DNA of 64,000 nucleotides from contig OZ024874.1 of assembly GCA_964017185.1 (NCBI GenBank), positions 21,374,457 through 21,438,456 on the forward strand. The letters run 5' to 3'. The notes beneath the pieces are model-generated. The model was not told where the DNA came from, made no database searches, and saw nothing but the letters and a program-made list of their open reading frames with translations. The stretch is from Rugalucina vietnamica (taxonomy: Eukaryota > Mollusca > Bivalvia > Lucinida > Lucinidae). The translations under genes were made by a program, and so were the position numbers. Position 1 is the stretch's first letter. The number at the start of each line of letters is the position of its first letter. Of the stretch, positions 49,202-58,889 are shown piece after piece.

Positions 49202-49392
49202 TGACCCAAGTCGTGAGAAAACCAACAATATGCATATGCGAAAACGAAGGCGAAGATCAACCTCGCGGTAACCGCGAAGCTGATCAGCCCCTTTGTTTTT
49301 GCTTTACGAATAGTACATTTCCTGTCCTTTCTAAATACAAAATGTCATGCTTCTAGCCATATTCTGTCGCTGCGCAGTCCGGTTTATGTGGA
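49202..49392. mobile_element. MITE family C copy
   Basis: AAGTCGTGAGAAAACCAAC to CAGTCCGGTTTATGTGGAAA with AACCTCGCGGTAACCGCG centre; right end lost. Confidence 0.75.
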
Positions 49393-50191
49393 AAACGAAA
49401 TTCAAACGGTTTAACAAAGCTCTAAAAACCATGTTTGAACTATAATTTAGACCTCAAAACCTACTTTGAGACAGACACTTAAGAGACTTACGACCATATT
49501 ATATCATTTTCTCCCCGAGCAACTCTGGGGTCTTAGCCACTACGTTGTTTCCATTTCCTTAGCCAATAGCGTTGTAATGAAACTTCAAGTATTGTCACAC
49601 GCTGGGAGCCATTCAATTTGATTCTTTTCATGAATCGTGCTCAAAGGCGTCCGATTTGTCATTTGCATATGTATAAACTACAAGACAGTGTATGATATCA
49701 GAGAAAAACAGTATTTCATGAAAAATCATGAGATTTCGTGGTTCAGTGTCTCCACTTTGTCGAGGTTACACTTTCACTGGCTGCAGCTGGCGACATCATG
49801 CCATCGAACGTAAGTTTGTGACTCATTTATGGGTCCCGTGCCGCCAAGACAGTAGCCGTCATCATTGATAACCGGAAAATGAAATTGTAAAACAACAACA
49901 AACCTGCAAATGTGTTTCACTATCCGCCATTTTCTTTCTTAGCCATAGCGTTGAAATTGCCTTAGCCTATACGTTCGTGCCTTAGCCAGTGCGTTTACGT
50001 TTACCAGTGTGAATACTTGCAAATATAAATACATGGCTTCATATCGTCAGATCTTGATCAGCATCACCAAACCGAACGGTAGTCTGAAAATAAAAAATAA
50101 AAAATAAAAATGCCCCACCCGCCCCATTTTTTTCCAAAATTTGGATGAGAATCTAAAAAATAATTTTCTCTGGCCTAATCTCTCTAGAATT

Positions 50192-50427
50192 TGAGCCTGT
50201 GCATGAGAAAACCAACAATCTGGGTTCCAACCAGGTCCAACACAAACCTGGCTGTACAGGCACAGAAAAAAGCTAGAAGCTTGAAACTTTGGATATAAGT
50301 AGAAGAGGAATTTTACTATCCGTATGGCGAAAACAAAGGCGCTGATCAGCTGTGCAGTTACTGCACAGCTGATCTGCGTCTTTGTTTTCGCATATGCAAA
50401 TTGTTGTTTTTCTCATGCGAAGGCTCA
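50192..50427. mobile_element. MITE family C copy
   Basis: TGAGCCTGTGCATGAGAAAA to GCGAAGGCTCA, with CAGCTGTGCAGTTACTGC centre. Lies just outside the 5.4-kb inverted-repeat element. Confidence 0.8.
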
Positions 50428-50759
50428 TTTATTCTACTGTAGAAAAACACCTCTACAATGAACAGTAGGAGGACAAATTATGAAGACCCTGTTCAGCTTG
50501 CATCTCATGGGTCTGGATCTGCACAATTTGTTCTGATTTTCAATCTGTTGTAATTAGACTATGAAATTGATTTTTAGAAAATGAAAAGCACTGAAATGTT
50601 TCGATATTTGTGCAACATTTAACTGATGGCTTTACCTTTGAAACAAGAATGCCTCACATAATATTAGTGGGTACTTCATTGCTCTTTTTGATTTATTGCC
50701 ACTATGGTTCCAAAATCATTGAATAATCAGTCAAAAAATGTATCCCATATTTTTTCTAG

Positions 50760-50999
50760 GCCTCACCAAAGATGGCTTTGACAAGTATGGCTTCAGCTTA
50801 CGAGGCACTGACATAGAAGACTGTAATTACTTCTACAATGGCCCCTTTGCCACCGTCCAATCACAGCATATCTGGGAGATCTTGAGGGTCCAGGAGAAGA
50901 GTTTCCTAATGACCCTGCCCCGTACCTGTGAAGGTCTGAGGCCCCTCCCCATCAACTGGTTACAACAGTATTGGATCACAGAAATCAAGGATGTCACAG
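50760..50999 (+). CDS. Exon 12: last repeats and two-Cys module, unit 1
   Basis: Two final repeats (GLTKDGFDKYGF), then DCNYFYNGPF, IWEILR, LPRTCEGLRPLPINW and YWITEIK. The same skeleton (C-N-x-Y-x-x-GP, W-x-E, R-x-C, LP-x-x-W) closes unit 2 in exon 18, so it is a real conserved module, of no family I recognise. Phase 1 to phase 1. It follows a 6.5-kb intron filled with mobile elements. Confidence 0.8.
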
Positions 51000-51894
51000 G
51001 TAAAATTTGCTGATTGCATACCAACAGCTTAATAACTTAGATAAGAAATATAGACACCTACAATGGTGCTAGAAAGAGGTTGTGGCATAGTTTATGCGTA
51101 TTACTTAATGTTGCGCTTTGCAAAGCCTGGATATTTAACATAAGCACATGTTCTGTGGGGTCATTTTCTTGTAACACTTTGTCAAAAAGGCAGGCATTGA
51201 TTTTCTTACACATACCACTTGTGAAAAGATCGATTTATTACCTGATTTTCAGTGGTTTTCTGACAAGTAGCAAAATCTATCTTACACCGCTGTCACATTT
51301 CTAAATAAAAGATAAGAAAAACACAAGGCTAAATTCAATTCTAGCCAAAGCAACTGCTTTCAGCAATGGTGTTCAACAAAACCAGACAAAACTGGTGTGA
51401 ATTCACAGCCACGCTCGTTTTAAGATAAAAACAAATCAAAACTACATCTCTCGACTGTGACAGCGATTTATTTACATTTGGCGTCATTTCCGCAATATAC
51501 ACGTCACTAGTGTACCAGGTGACGTTACCGGGTAAAGAAACTTAAACAGATTATGTAAGAAAAAGAATTCATCATTGGTGTTCAGCGTAGAAAGGAAAAT
51601 CCCAACCCTCAGGTCCACTGTTCCAGTGGGAAACTCGGCGAGCCTCGTTTCCACTGGAATGGGTGGACCCTCGGCTTGGGATTTTCTTATCTCCTCCGAA
51701 CATCCATGATAGATTCTTTTTGTCATTGATGATGGAATCTATCAAGTGCCTTCTATCCCATGGCACTACAAAATCACTGTTACATTTTCTATGGAAAATA
51801 TGATTTATAAAATCAACTCTTGAATAGTGTTACTATAATAGAGTTATAAATGTCTATACAATAACAGATATACATGTACTTTGTTTCACCCCAG
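51000..51894. other. Intron with a short inverted pair
   Basis: GTCCACTGTTCCAGTGGGAA at 51615 is mirrored by TTCCACTGGAATGGGTGGAC at about 51651, and AAAATCCCAA / TTGGGATTTT flanks them. Likely a small MITE remnant. No coding signal. Confidence 0.6.
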
Positions 51895-52140
51895 GAATGG
51901 TGCCTGTATCCAGTGCCGCTCTGTCTCAGAACCACAATTCTGAGAGATTCTGTTTCGACATTGACACATTTGTCTCCCCTTGTGGCTGTGATGTCGGCTA
52001 CGTGTCATGTCTGGAGAACCCCTGTCAGACCACGTCCTGTCCATCATGGCCAGAGGCGACATGTCGGATTGATTTTTGTGGGGAGTGTAAGGCAAGGTGG
52101 TACCTCAATGGGGTTGAGAAAGATTGCTATGAGGAGAGAG
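51895..52140 (+). CDS. Exon 13: CGxC cysteine module, unit 1
   Basis: Phase 1 to phase 1. FVSPCGCDVGYVSC is followed by C-x4-C-x4-C spacing (ENPCQTTSCPSWPEATCRID) and FCGECKARWYLNG. The counterpart in exon 20 has RRCPGYPNAVCRVNRCGGC and EWYNG. The C-P-x-x-P-x-A-x-C-R...CGxC...W-Y pattern is shared by both units. The module recurs in secreted invertebrate proteins to my recollection, but I give it no name. Confidence 0.8.
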
Positions 52141-52343
52141 GTGAGTGGCTAAAAATATAGGTTTTATATAAACATAAAAATTAAATTTCAGTTTGCTGTG
52201 TCGAAGAAAATTAATGCAATTTGACGTTCCCACGAGTCAGAAATAGCTGGATTTTATCACCAAAATATTAGCATCTTAAATTTCTCTTGAAGGTCTTCAC
52301 CAAGTTAAAACAAGTAAAAAAATAATGATTATATTTAAGAAAC

Positions 52344-52505
52344 AGATCAGCTCTAGCAGTGAAATGTTGAGTAATAATTCACTGTTTGGAGGTCAGTTGT
52401 AAAGCAGAGCAAATCACGAGCGCGCAGCATGAGTGATTTATCTGCGTACAACTGACCAACAAACAGTGAATTATTACCCAACAATTCACGCAGTAGAGCT
52501 GATCT
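52344..52505. repeat. 162-bp inverted repeat
   Basis: AGATCAGCTCTAGCAGTGAA to TTCACGCAGTAGAGCTGATC with a loop near 52420. MITE-like. Lies in the intron between units 1 and 2. Confidence 0.75.
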
Positions 52506-52877
52506 ATTTTGATTCTAACATGCAATAAATGGAATAAAATCATTTTAAACCTTCAGTTTCTTTAACCTTTTCACCATTGGGCTGAAGAAGTCCTGCCAAA
52601 CATTTGACTGTACCGCAAATGTTTACATATGTTAAGTTTTTAACACATTGAAATGACGTTACACCGTCTAATGTCAAGGGAACATGACTTTTGTCATAAT
52701 CTAATCAAAATGGCTTCAAAATGGCGCAAAGTAACATCACACTTATTCGCCCAGTGAAATTGTTGCACAATATAACACTTTTTTGAACTGTTGGCTATAT
52801 AGGCAAGGTGTGTTAGAATTTTACTTATTTCAGGCTGCCCAAAACTCAAAGATTTACAAAGTTGATTTATTTTCCAG

Positions 52878-53036
52878 ATTTTTGTCAGCCCAACCCATGT
52901 GAGAATGGTGGGACATGTGTACCGTCAGTGTGGCCCACAGAACCCCAACTCACAACCTGTCTGTGTCCACCCCAGTGGGAGGGACACCATTGTCAGTATC
53001 CGGCTGTGGATGTATGTGATCTACCCCTCAGTAGAG
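52878..53036 (+). CDS. Exon 14: EGF 2 and first Kunitz 2 cysteine
   Basis: FCQPNPCENGGTC, TCLCPPQWEGHHC form a canonical EGF, then VDVCDLPLSRG starts Kunitz 2. Phase 1 to phase 1. First exon of unit 2. Its Kunitz intron falls earlier than in unit 1 (after SRG rather than after YTG), so one of the two units has gained, lost or moved an intron. Confidence 0.85.
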
Positions 53037-53463
53037 GTAAGTAGTACTTATCTTGGTTTTTACATGGTAGATTTTCTTACATGAAAAGCACTAATGCAAG
53101 GTTTTTTTGTTTGCCAGAACAATTGATTTGATGTGGTGTCTTTCTTGATAATGAGGCTTTTGGGTATGAATTTCAAAAGTCTCTTTGAGATACGCCCTGA
53201 GAAATACTTTTGTACTAGTAAACTGCTGTTGGGAGGTTTGTCAAGGAACGATGTTGGTCCTTGTTGGATTAGTGCAAATTATACTAGTATAATCTGAAAA
53301 GTGTTTCAAAACCCCTACACATTTCTATAGTATATATTGCATAAAACCCCCACAGAATTCCCAGGCCATCCATTTACAGGCTCTATTCTATAGTATTGTC
53401 AAGTACGTAAATACTGTAAAATGAGGGATGTAATATACTTACCTGTACGATTGAATTTTCCAG

Positions 53464-53671
53464 GACGATGTGCAAAGCGTGAAACCAGGTGGTATTTCAA
53501 TCCCATGACCCAGGGCTGTGAGAGATTCGTGTACTCCGGCTGTGGCGGAAATGGCAACAACTTTGAAACAAAGTCGGCCTGCGAGTCTCGCTGTAGGGTC
53601 GGGGCATGTTGTTACAGATATCCTAAGAACTCAGCAGCCACAATTGGCTATGATCTACAAGGTTATGATCA
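53464..53671 (+). CDS. Exon 15: Kunitz 2 and first GYD repeats
   Basis: RCAKRETRWYF, GCERFVYSGCGGNGNNFET, SACESRC complete a textbook Kunitz domain with spacing 8-15-7-12-3. The P1-equivalent residue is Ala, which would favour elastase-like targets if inhibitory. GACCYR follows as in unit 1, then IGYDLQGYDQ begins a repeat block absent from unit 1 at this place. Phase 1 to phase 2. Confidence 0.9.
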
Positions 53672-53721
53672 GTAAGTAATTGTACTTTGGAAGTTTATTT
53701 TTTCATTTGACGTTCAACATT

Positions 53722-53955
53722 TGAGCCGCCTCCTGAGAAAACCAACAATCTGCATATGCGAAACCAAAGACGCAGATCAGCTTCGCGGTAACCGCGAAGC
53801 TGATCAGCGTCTTTGTTTTCGCTACACGGATAGGACAAATACTATTCTTTCTAAATCCAAAATTTCTAGTCTTTAGCCATCTTCTGTGACTACAGCCTGA
53901 TTTGTGTCAGACCTGTTCGGAAACCACATTGTTGGTTTTCCCACGAGGCGGCTCA
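53722..53955. mobile_element. MITE family C copy
   Basis: TGAGCCGCCTCCTGAGAAAA to CGAGGCGGCTCA with GCTTCGCGGTAACCGCGAAG centre. Confidence 0.88.
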
Positions 53956-54001
53956 TTTGTTTGAATGTTGGTTTTCCCACGAGGCGGCTCATTTGTTTGA
54001 A
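53930..54001. repeat. 36-bp tandem duplication of a MITE end
   Basis: TGTTGGTTTTCCCACGAGGC and the following CGGCTCATTTGTTTGAA occur twice at period 36, so the element end plus flank was duplicated after insertion. Confidence 0.85.
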
Positions 54002-54274
54002 TGACCCGAGATTCTATCAGTAAAATTTGCTGATTTGAAAAGTACACAATGACCAGGAACTGGTACACTTAAAATCAGTGTTCTGTCCAAAAAGTGGAGA
54101 ATATGAAAAAAATGAATTGCATTAATACAAAAAGAACATTCCATCAAGTAAAAAACAGCTCTTTTCCAAATATCTTTTTACAGAAGGTGACAAAACAGAT
54201 ATTGAGTCATAAACAAGATGTATTTGAAACATTAGCAGAAGTTTCATGGAAGGATCAGCCAACTCAGATATATA

Positions 54275-54509
54275 TGAGCCGCCTTGTGGGAAAACCAACG
54301 TTGTGGTTTCCGACCAGTTCCGACACAAACCGGACTGCACAGCTACAAAAGCAGGCTAGAAGCTTGGAATTTTGGAATTAAGTAGAGGAGGAATTGTACT
54401 ATCCGAGTAGTGGAAACAAAGGTGCTGATAGCTTCGCAGTTACTGCGAAGCTGATATGTACCTTTGTTTTCGCCTAGGCAGATTGTTGGTTTTCCCATGT
54501 GGTGGCTCA
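54275..54509. mobile_element. MITE family C copy
   Basis: TGAGCCGCCTTGTGGGAAAA to TGTGGTGGCTCA, ends 32 bases before exon 16. Confidence 0.85.
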
Positions 54510-54541
54510 TATCTTGTGGTATATGATTGCTTCTGTTTTAG

Positions 54542-54648
54542 GTATGGTTTTAGTATTGTTGGTCTCAACAGAGCGAGAGATGTAAGGACAGAAGAAAATG
54601 GTATTAAGACAGGTCGAGACAGATTCAGATCTAGATTTGATTGGCAAG
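54542..54648 (+). CDS. Exon 16: basic linker between GYD blocks
   Basis: Phase 2 to phase 1. YGFSIVGLNRARDVRTEENG then GRDRFRSRFDWQG. A charged, degenerate continuation of the pentapeptide block with no clear period. Acceptor CTGTTTTAG and donor GTAGGT are moderate. It immediately follows a MITE that ends at 54509. Confidence 0.7.
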
Positions 54649-54918
54649 GTAGGTGTGAATAAGTCAAAACTTCAAGCCTCAATGTAAAATACACAGACCA
54701 GGCTGTCTTGACATTTGTTCATGCCCATTATTATTGAGCATTATCTATGCAAGCAGTTCTGATTATAAATGTCAAAATTCTGTTAGTCTTTATGAGCAGG
54801 AAAATAAATAAATTATGAAGTTTACTGCTCAGATTTTTTGGGAACAGCAAATTTCATGAGTTGACAGTGAGTAGTCTTTAAAAAAGTGTTAATTCTGAAC
54901 CTTGCTTTAAAATTTTAA

Positions 54919-55052
54919 CGACATAAATGCTGGTGACCAGGCTCATGTACTGGATTAAACAATCTCCACTGATGATTTCAGGTTTCGACATAAATGCTGG
55001 TGACCAGGCTCATGTACTGGATTAAACAATCTCCACTGATGATTTCAGGTTT
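54919..55052 (+). repeat. 67-bp tandem duplication carrying a splice acceptor
   Basis: Two copies, 54919-54985 and 54986-55052, appear identical and include the branch region, the GATGATTTCAG acceptor and the first exon bases. It precedes exon 17 and creates a decoy acceptor. Confidence 0.9.
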
Positions 55053-55214
55053 CGATGAAAATGGCTATGATCGTCGGGGTTTTGACCGTCAAGGTCTTGA
55101 CAAGTTTGGATATGATATGGAGGGGTTCAACCTTACAGGGTATAGTCGGGCAGGAGAATATGATGGGATTATTGATTATGACTCAGATGGTTATGATGCA
55201 GAAGGGTACAACAG
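55049..55214 (+). CDS. Exon 17: GYD repeats, unit 2 first block
   Basis: FDENGYDRRGFDRQGLDKFG and further copies to YDAEGYNR; phase 1 to phase 2. Two identical acceptors precede it, at 54980-54981 and 55047-55048, because a 67-bp segment is duplicated. Only the downstream one gives an open frame; the upstream one reads into TAA after 14 codons. The coding sequence after the acceptor begins GTTTCGATGAAAATGG. Confidence 0.8.
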
Positions 55215-55337
55215 GTAAGAGACATGACTGTACCTTAAACATGCAGAAAGTTTTATTAAAAGAAACCAAAGAAAGAAAACAACCAGTACAAATGTTTTGC
55301 GCCTGTGAAGAAATTAGAAGTGACTGTTTTTCAATAG

Positions 55338-55580
55338 TTTTTTTTTTTTTTTTTTTTTTTTTTTTGATTCAGTTTAACGTCCCTTCCAAGATTATTTCAG
55401 CTCATATGAGACAGGCCAATCAGTAGGTGGGGCGAAAATGGGAGAACCCCGAGAAAAACCACCAGACACACCGGTGCAAGCAGAACTTGGCTTGTCTCAC
55501 ATGTGGCCAGAGCGGGGCTCGAACCCACACCAGACACAGCGGTGAGATGATCGAATGGTTAAGTGCAGTAATGAAATATC
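55338..55580 (-). mobile_element. tRNA-derived SINE with poly(A) tail, minus strand
   Basis: Poly-T at 55338-55364 is the tail of a minus-strand copy. The head reads TGGGTTCGAGCCCCGCTC (B box), with the same body as 34010-34235. It fits within the intron between exons 17 and 18. Confidence 0.8.
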
Positions 55581-55679
55581 GGCCAATAGAGCTTTGTGTG
55601 TTGTAAAGGTGTAGGAACAAATTTTCTCCTAATACATTAAATTCTACATTATTAAACTCTGGACTGACCTTTCTTTTAG

Positions 55680-57332
55680 GGCGGGGTTCACCTGCTATGG
55701 CAACAACAGAAACGGGTTAAACTCCTATGGCATATATGCTGAGTACAACTACCGATGCCGCTCCCTGACCATAGAACAGTGTCAGAGAATCGAGGCTACC
55801 ATCAAGGGGAACAACATTGTGAGGTTCTCAAGGGGGAAGAAATGTGAGGAGGTGAATTGTGGGGAATCCTGCGGTTGTTCCCATGGCAACCAGAGTTACA
55901 GCTTTGGTCAGTCATTCAAAATTGGTTGCCAGTTTTGTAAGTGTACATTAACTGGTGCAATTGAGTGTACTTGTCCGCAGATTTATCGCCGGAAAGAAAT
56001 AAGGGACATGACACAAGAAGAACTGACAAAGTTTCAGGATGCCGTAAGATCTTTGAATATGGAATATCCATCAAAATGGTTGAATTTCGCGAAAATGTTT
56101 GCCGAGCATAAGCCGCAGGCTGTTGGAAATACAGCCTCGTTGCCATGGCATCGCTATTTTCTAAGAATGATTGAAATGGAATTACAGGCAATAGATTGTT
56201 CCATTACAATACCATATTATGATTGGACAGTTCATGCTGGTAACCAAGAGAAGTCGACAATTTGGGCGGCAAATATTTTTGGCGGGAACGGAATGGATAT
56301 AACTGGCTGTGTTCAGTATCATCCATTTAAAAATTATTATCCACCATATTGGGTACCATGTTTGAGGCGACAGTTCAACAATAGTATTCATTTACCGGAT
56401 GTTGTTGATATACAATATGCACTAAATGAACCTACGTATGACCGATTCCGACTCAGCATGGAGCTTTATTTCAATCTTTTCAAGGCTTGGGTCGGTGGTC
56501 ACATGGCTTCCGATTTTGGCCCCTATGACCCCTTATACCTGTCTGTGGCTGCATTTATCGACAGAATATGGTGGGATTGGCAGAAAAAGCATGACAACGG
56601 CATGCTTCTTTACCCACAGGCACTTAGATATATTCCTATGGCTCCATTCAAATCTTCACCGGATGAGGTAATGGACAGTAAAAAGCAGATGTGTGTGACT
56701 TACTTCCCCTTAACAGAAGGAGCATTATGTAATATAACAATTCCAAATTATAATTTTAACTCCATGGGATATGATCGCCATGGTTACGACCGGGAAGGTT
56801 ATGATCGCGATGGTTATAATGTTTATGGAGTTGACCAAGATGGTAAGCCAGATACAAGAGGAATTTATAACATCTACGGCTACGACCGTCAGGGATTTAA
56901 AAGAAATGGTTATGATATTTCTGGATTTGACAGATTTGGATTTTTTGTGGATTCATATAATGTAGATGGATATGACTCTGTAGGTTTTGACAGATTTGGT
57001 TATGATCGTTACGGGTTCGACAGAAAAGGCATGACTCCATTTGGTTTCCATAGAAATGGCACCTTACTTGTAAACTCGGTCCCGGAAACATTTGATGCAT
57101 ATGGATACAATCGGTATGGACTAGATAGATATGGTTTTGATCGGGAAGGATACGATGTGTTCGGGTTTGACTCGACTGGTTACGATAGGCTGAGATGTAA
57201 TCGTTATTTTCTGGGACCGATGACGCTGATAATTAAACGATGGTCGGAGATTGAGTTAGATAAAAGTGATGATAAGACAATTAGGATCATCACGAGGATT
57301 TGTCCAGCAGTGACTACTCTTCCTCAATGGAG
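55680..57332 (+). CDS. Exon 18: Cys-rich segment, tyrosinase-fold domain 2, GYDRx repeats, two-Cys module
   Basis: A 1,653-base exon open throughout. Order: FTCYGNNRNGLNSYG repeat remnant; Cys-rich VWC-like part (CEEVNCGESCGC, IGCQFCKC); YRRKEIRDM lead-in; tyrosinase fold from about 56000 to 56690; pentapeptide array from about 56766 to 57190; two-Cys module (CNRYFLGP, RWSEIE, TRICPAV, LPQW). In the tyrosinase fold the ligands read FAKMF (HA1 to Phe), VGNTASLPWHR (HA2 to Val, HA3 kept), ELYFNLFKAWVGG (HB1 to Phe, HB2 to Lys) and DPLYLSVAAFID (HB3 to Ala). The structural residues (LPWHR, IPYYDWT, WVGGHM, IDRIWWDWQ) are preserved, so the fold is probably kept under selection with no copper chemistry. 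Phase 2 to phase 2. Confidence 0.92.
56766..57190 (+). repeat. Coding pentapeptide array B (GYDRx)
   Basis: Roughly two dozen tandem 15-base coding units, from GYDRHGYDREGYDRDGYN to FDSTGYDR, with two spacer segments (KPDTRGIYN and LLVNSVPET). The most regular of the three arrays. Confidence 0.85.
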
Positions 57333-57362
57333 GTAAGTTAGAAAAAGTGATGAGTGATGAAA

Positions 57363-57598
57363 TGAGCCATCTCGTGGGAAAACCAACAATGTGGTTTCCG
57401 AACAGGTCCGACACAAACCGACCTGTACAGTCACAGAAAAGAGCTAGAAGCTTGAAATTTTGGATTTAAGAAGAAGAGAAGGTGCACTATCCGAGTAGCG
57501 AAAACAAAGGCGCTGATCAGCTTCGCGGTTACCGCGAAGCTGATCTGCGCCTTTGTTTTCGCATATGCAAATTGTTGGTTTTCCCATGAGGCGGCTCA
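57363..57598. mobile_element. MITE family C copy, well preserved
   Basis: Reference copy: ends TGAGCCATCTCGTGGGAAAA and CCCATGAGGCGGCTCA; left arm CAACAATGTGGTTTCCGAAC, then AGCTAGAAGCTTGAAATTT, then a long central hairpin from GCGAAAACAAAGGCGCTGAT through TTCGCGGTTACCGCGAA to the mirrored CGCCTTTGTTTTCGC. No ORF, about 236 bp. Confidence 0.9.
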
Positions 57599-57932
57599 AA
57601 TACAGATTATACATTATGTTCAATGAAAATGCAAAGCATTAAACTTTTCTTAGAAGTAAGTTGATAGATCTGTTTTCAAGACTTTTTTTTAATATTTCTT
57701 GGAATATGTATGCAATTTCTTTTTGCTGTAACGCAATAACAGATAGCTGTTATCTTAAAATGATGTATGGTGATCTCTACCACTAACCAGTCAGCCAACT
57801 ATTTTATCAGATTTATTTTTTTAGAGTCTTTTTGCTTTACGAAAAAAACACAGCTTTCAAGTTGAATTTCTGTTTTATTGTCTTTTCAATTTTCTTTATG
57901 TACCATAATGTTAAATTGTATGTTATTTTCAG

Positions 57933-58088
57933 GTACCTAAACAACTGGTTGAAGCGAGGTGACCAACTGCCCCTGATAGAAGGAATACTTGGCAGGGCCC
58001 AGGAAAGGGCTCTGGCTCGAGCCCAACAACCCCGGACCAGCAGTGTTACCGAGGAAAATGTCTGGCTCCCCCTGGGACCTGATAGGAG
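57933..58088 (+). CDS. Exon 19: helical linker, unit 2
   Basis: RYLNNWLKRGDQLPLIEG then LGRAQERALARAQQPRTS and ENVWLPLGPDR. The first part finishes the two-Cys module (LPQW-RYLNNW). The Ala/Arg/Gln-rich middle is likely helical. It corresponds to the end of exon 12 in unit 1. Phase 2 to phase 2; the donor AG/GTATAT is weak but keeps the frame. Confidence 0.7.
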
Positions 58089-58441
58089 GTATATATCTAG
58101 AGGTTAAATGAAACTTACAAAAAAAGAAAAATAATGCAGAACAGGATTTCTGGACCTTATGTAATGAGACTAAAAAGTATATATTCAAGGCTCCGGCACA
58201 CTGACAACATTTAAGAAAAGAAAATGTCTCCATATGATCATAGTTTTGGTGGGACAATGAACACCAGCTTAACACTAACAATAAAAGAAGAAAAATATTT
58301 AATATCATTTGTCAAAATTTTACAAAAGAGTATTTGACAAAATTTTGATTTGCAAACAAGGATGTGTACAAAAAACCACTGACACACTAAGAATAAGAAA
58401 TTGTTTCATGTCTATAATAAAAAGTCTTCTTTACATTTCAG

Positions 58442-58629
58442 TCTATGTTTTGTGTCCTACTACTACACTGAATGTCCGTTTGGCAAGTTCCCTGTCGACT
58501 GTGATGAAGATCTGTGTGCGGGCCGCCGATGTCCGGGCTATCCTAACGCTGTGTGTAGGGTGAACCGGTGTGGGGGATGTAGCTATGAGTGGTACAACGG
58601 TGTCACTGGCAATATTCTACAGTGTCAAG
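58442..58629 (+). CDS. Exon 20: CGxC cysteine module, unit 2
   Basis: LCFVSYYYTECPFGKFPVDC, CAGRRCPGYPNAVCR, CGGCSYEWYNG and LQCQG. Paralogous to exon 13. Phase 2 to phase 1. Two copies of one MITE sit in tandem a few bases downstream in the next intron. Confidence 0.8.
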
Positions 58630-58645
58630 GTACATTTCTAAGATA

Positions 58646-58881
58646 TGAGCCGCCTCGTGGGAAAACCAACAATGTGGTTTCTGAACAGGTCCGACACAAA
58701 GCGACCTGTACGAGCACAGAAAAGAGCCAGAAGCTTGAAATTTCGGATTTAAGTAGAAGAGGAATTGTACTATCCGAGTAGCGAAAACAAAGGCGCTGAT
58801 CAGCTTCGCGGTTACCGCGAAGCTGATCTGCGTCTTTGTTTTCGCCTATGCAGATTGTTGGTTTTCCCACGAGGCGGCTCA
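58646..58881. mobile_element. MITE family C copy
   Basis: TGAGCCGCCTCGTGGGAAAA to ACGAGGCGGCTCA, nearly perfect. Begins 17 bases after exon 20. Confidence 0.9.
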
Positions 58882-58889
58882 TATATATT

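Larger units (their letters stand above)
44788..50178. mobile_element. 5.4-kb inverted-repeat element
   Basis: Outer ends GGCCAGAGAAAATTA...TTAGATTCTCATCC are mirrored at 50130-50178, and long inner arms 45478-46058 and 49440-50015 are inverted copies of each other (shared GGCTAAGGCACGAACGTA and ATGGCGGATAGTGA). The spacer 47640-49200 has a TTA microsatellite and a 52-bp tandem duplication at 48198-48301, but no transposase. A Helitron-like copy sits in the left arm. Confidence 0.8.

Noticed and set aside
54982-55048. Upstream acceptor before exon 17 as the real exon start
   Set aside because: The frame runs into TAA; only the second acceptor keeps the reading frame.
55338-55364. Poly-T as part of an unusual polypyrimidine tract for exon 18
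   Set aside because: It lies over 300 bases from the acceptor and is better explained as the tail of a minus-strand SINE.
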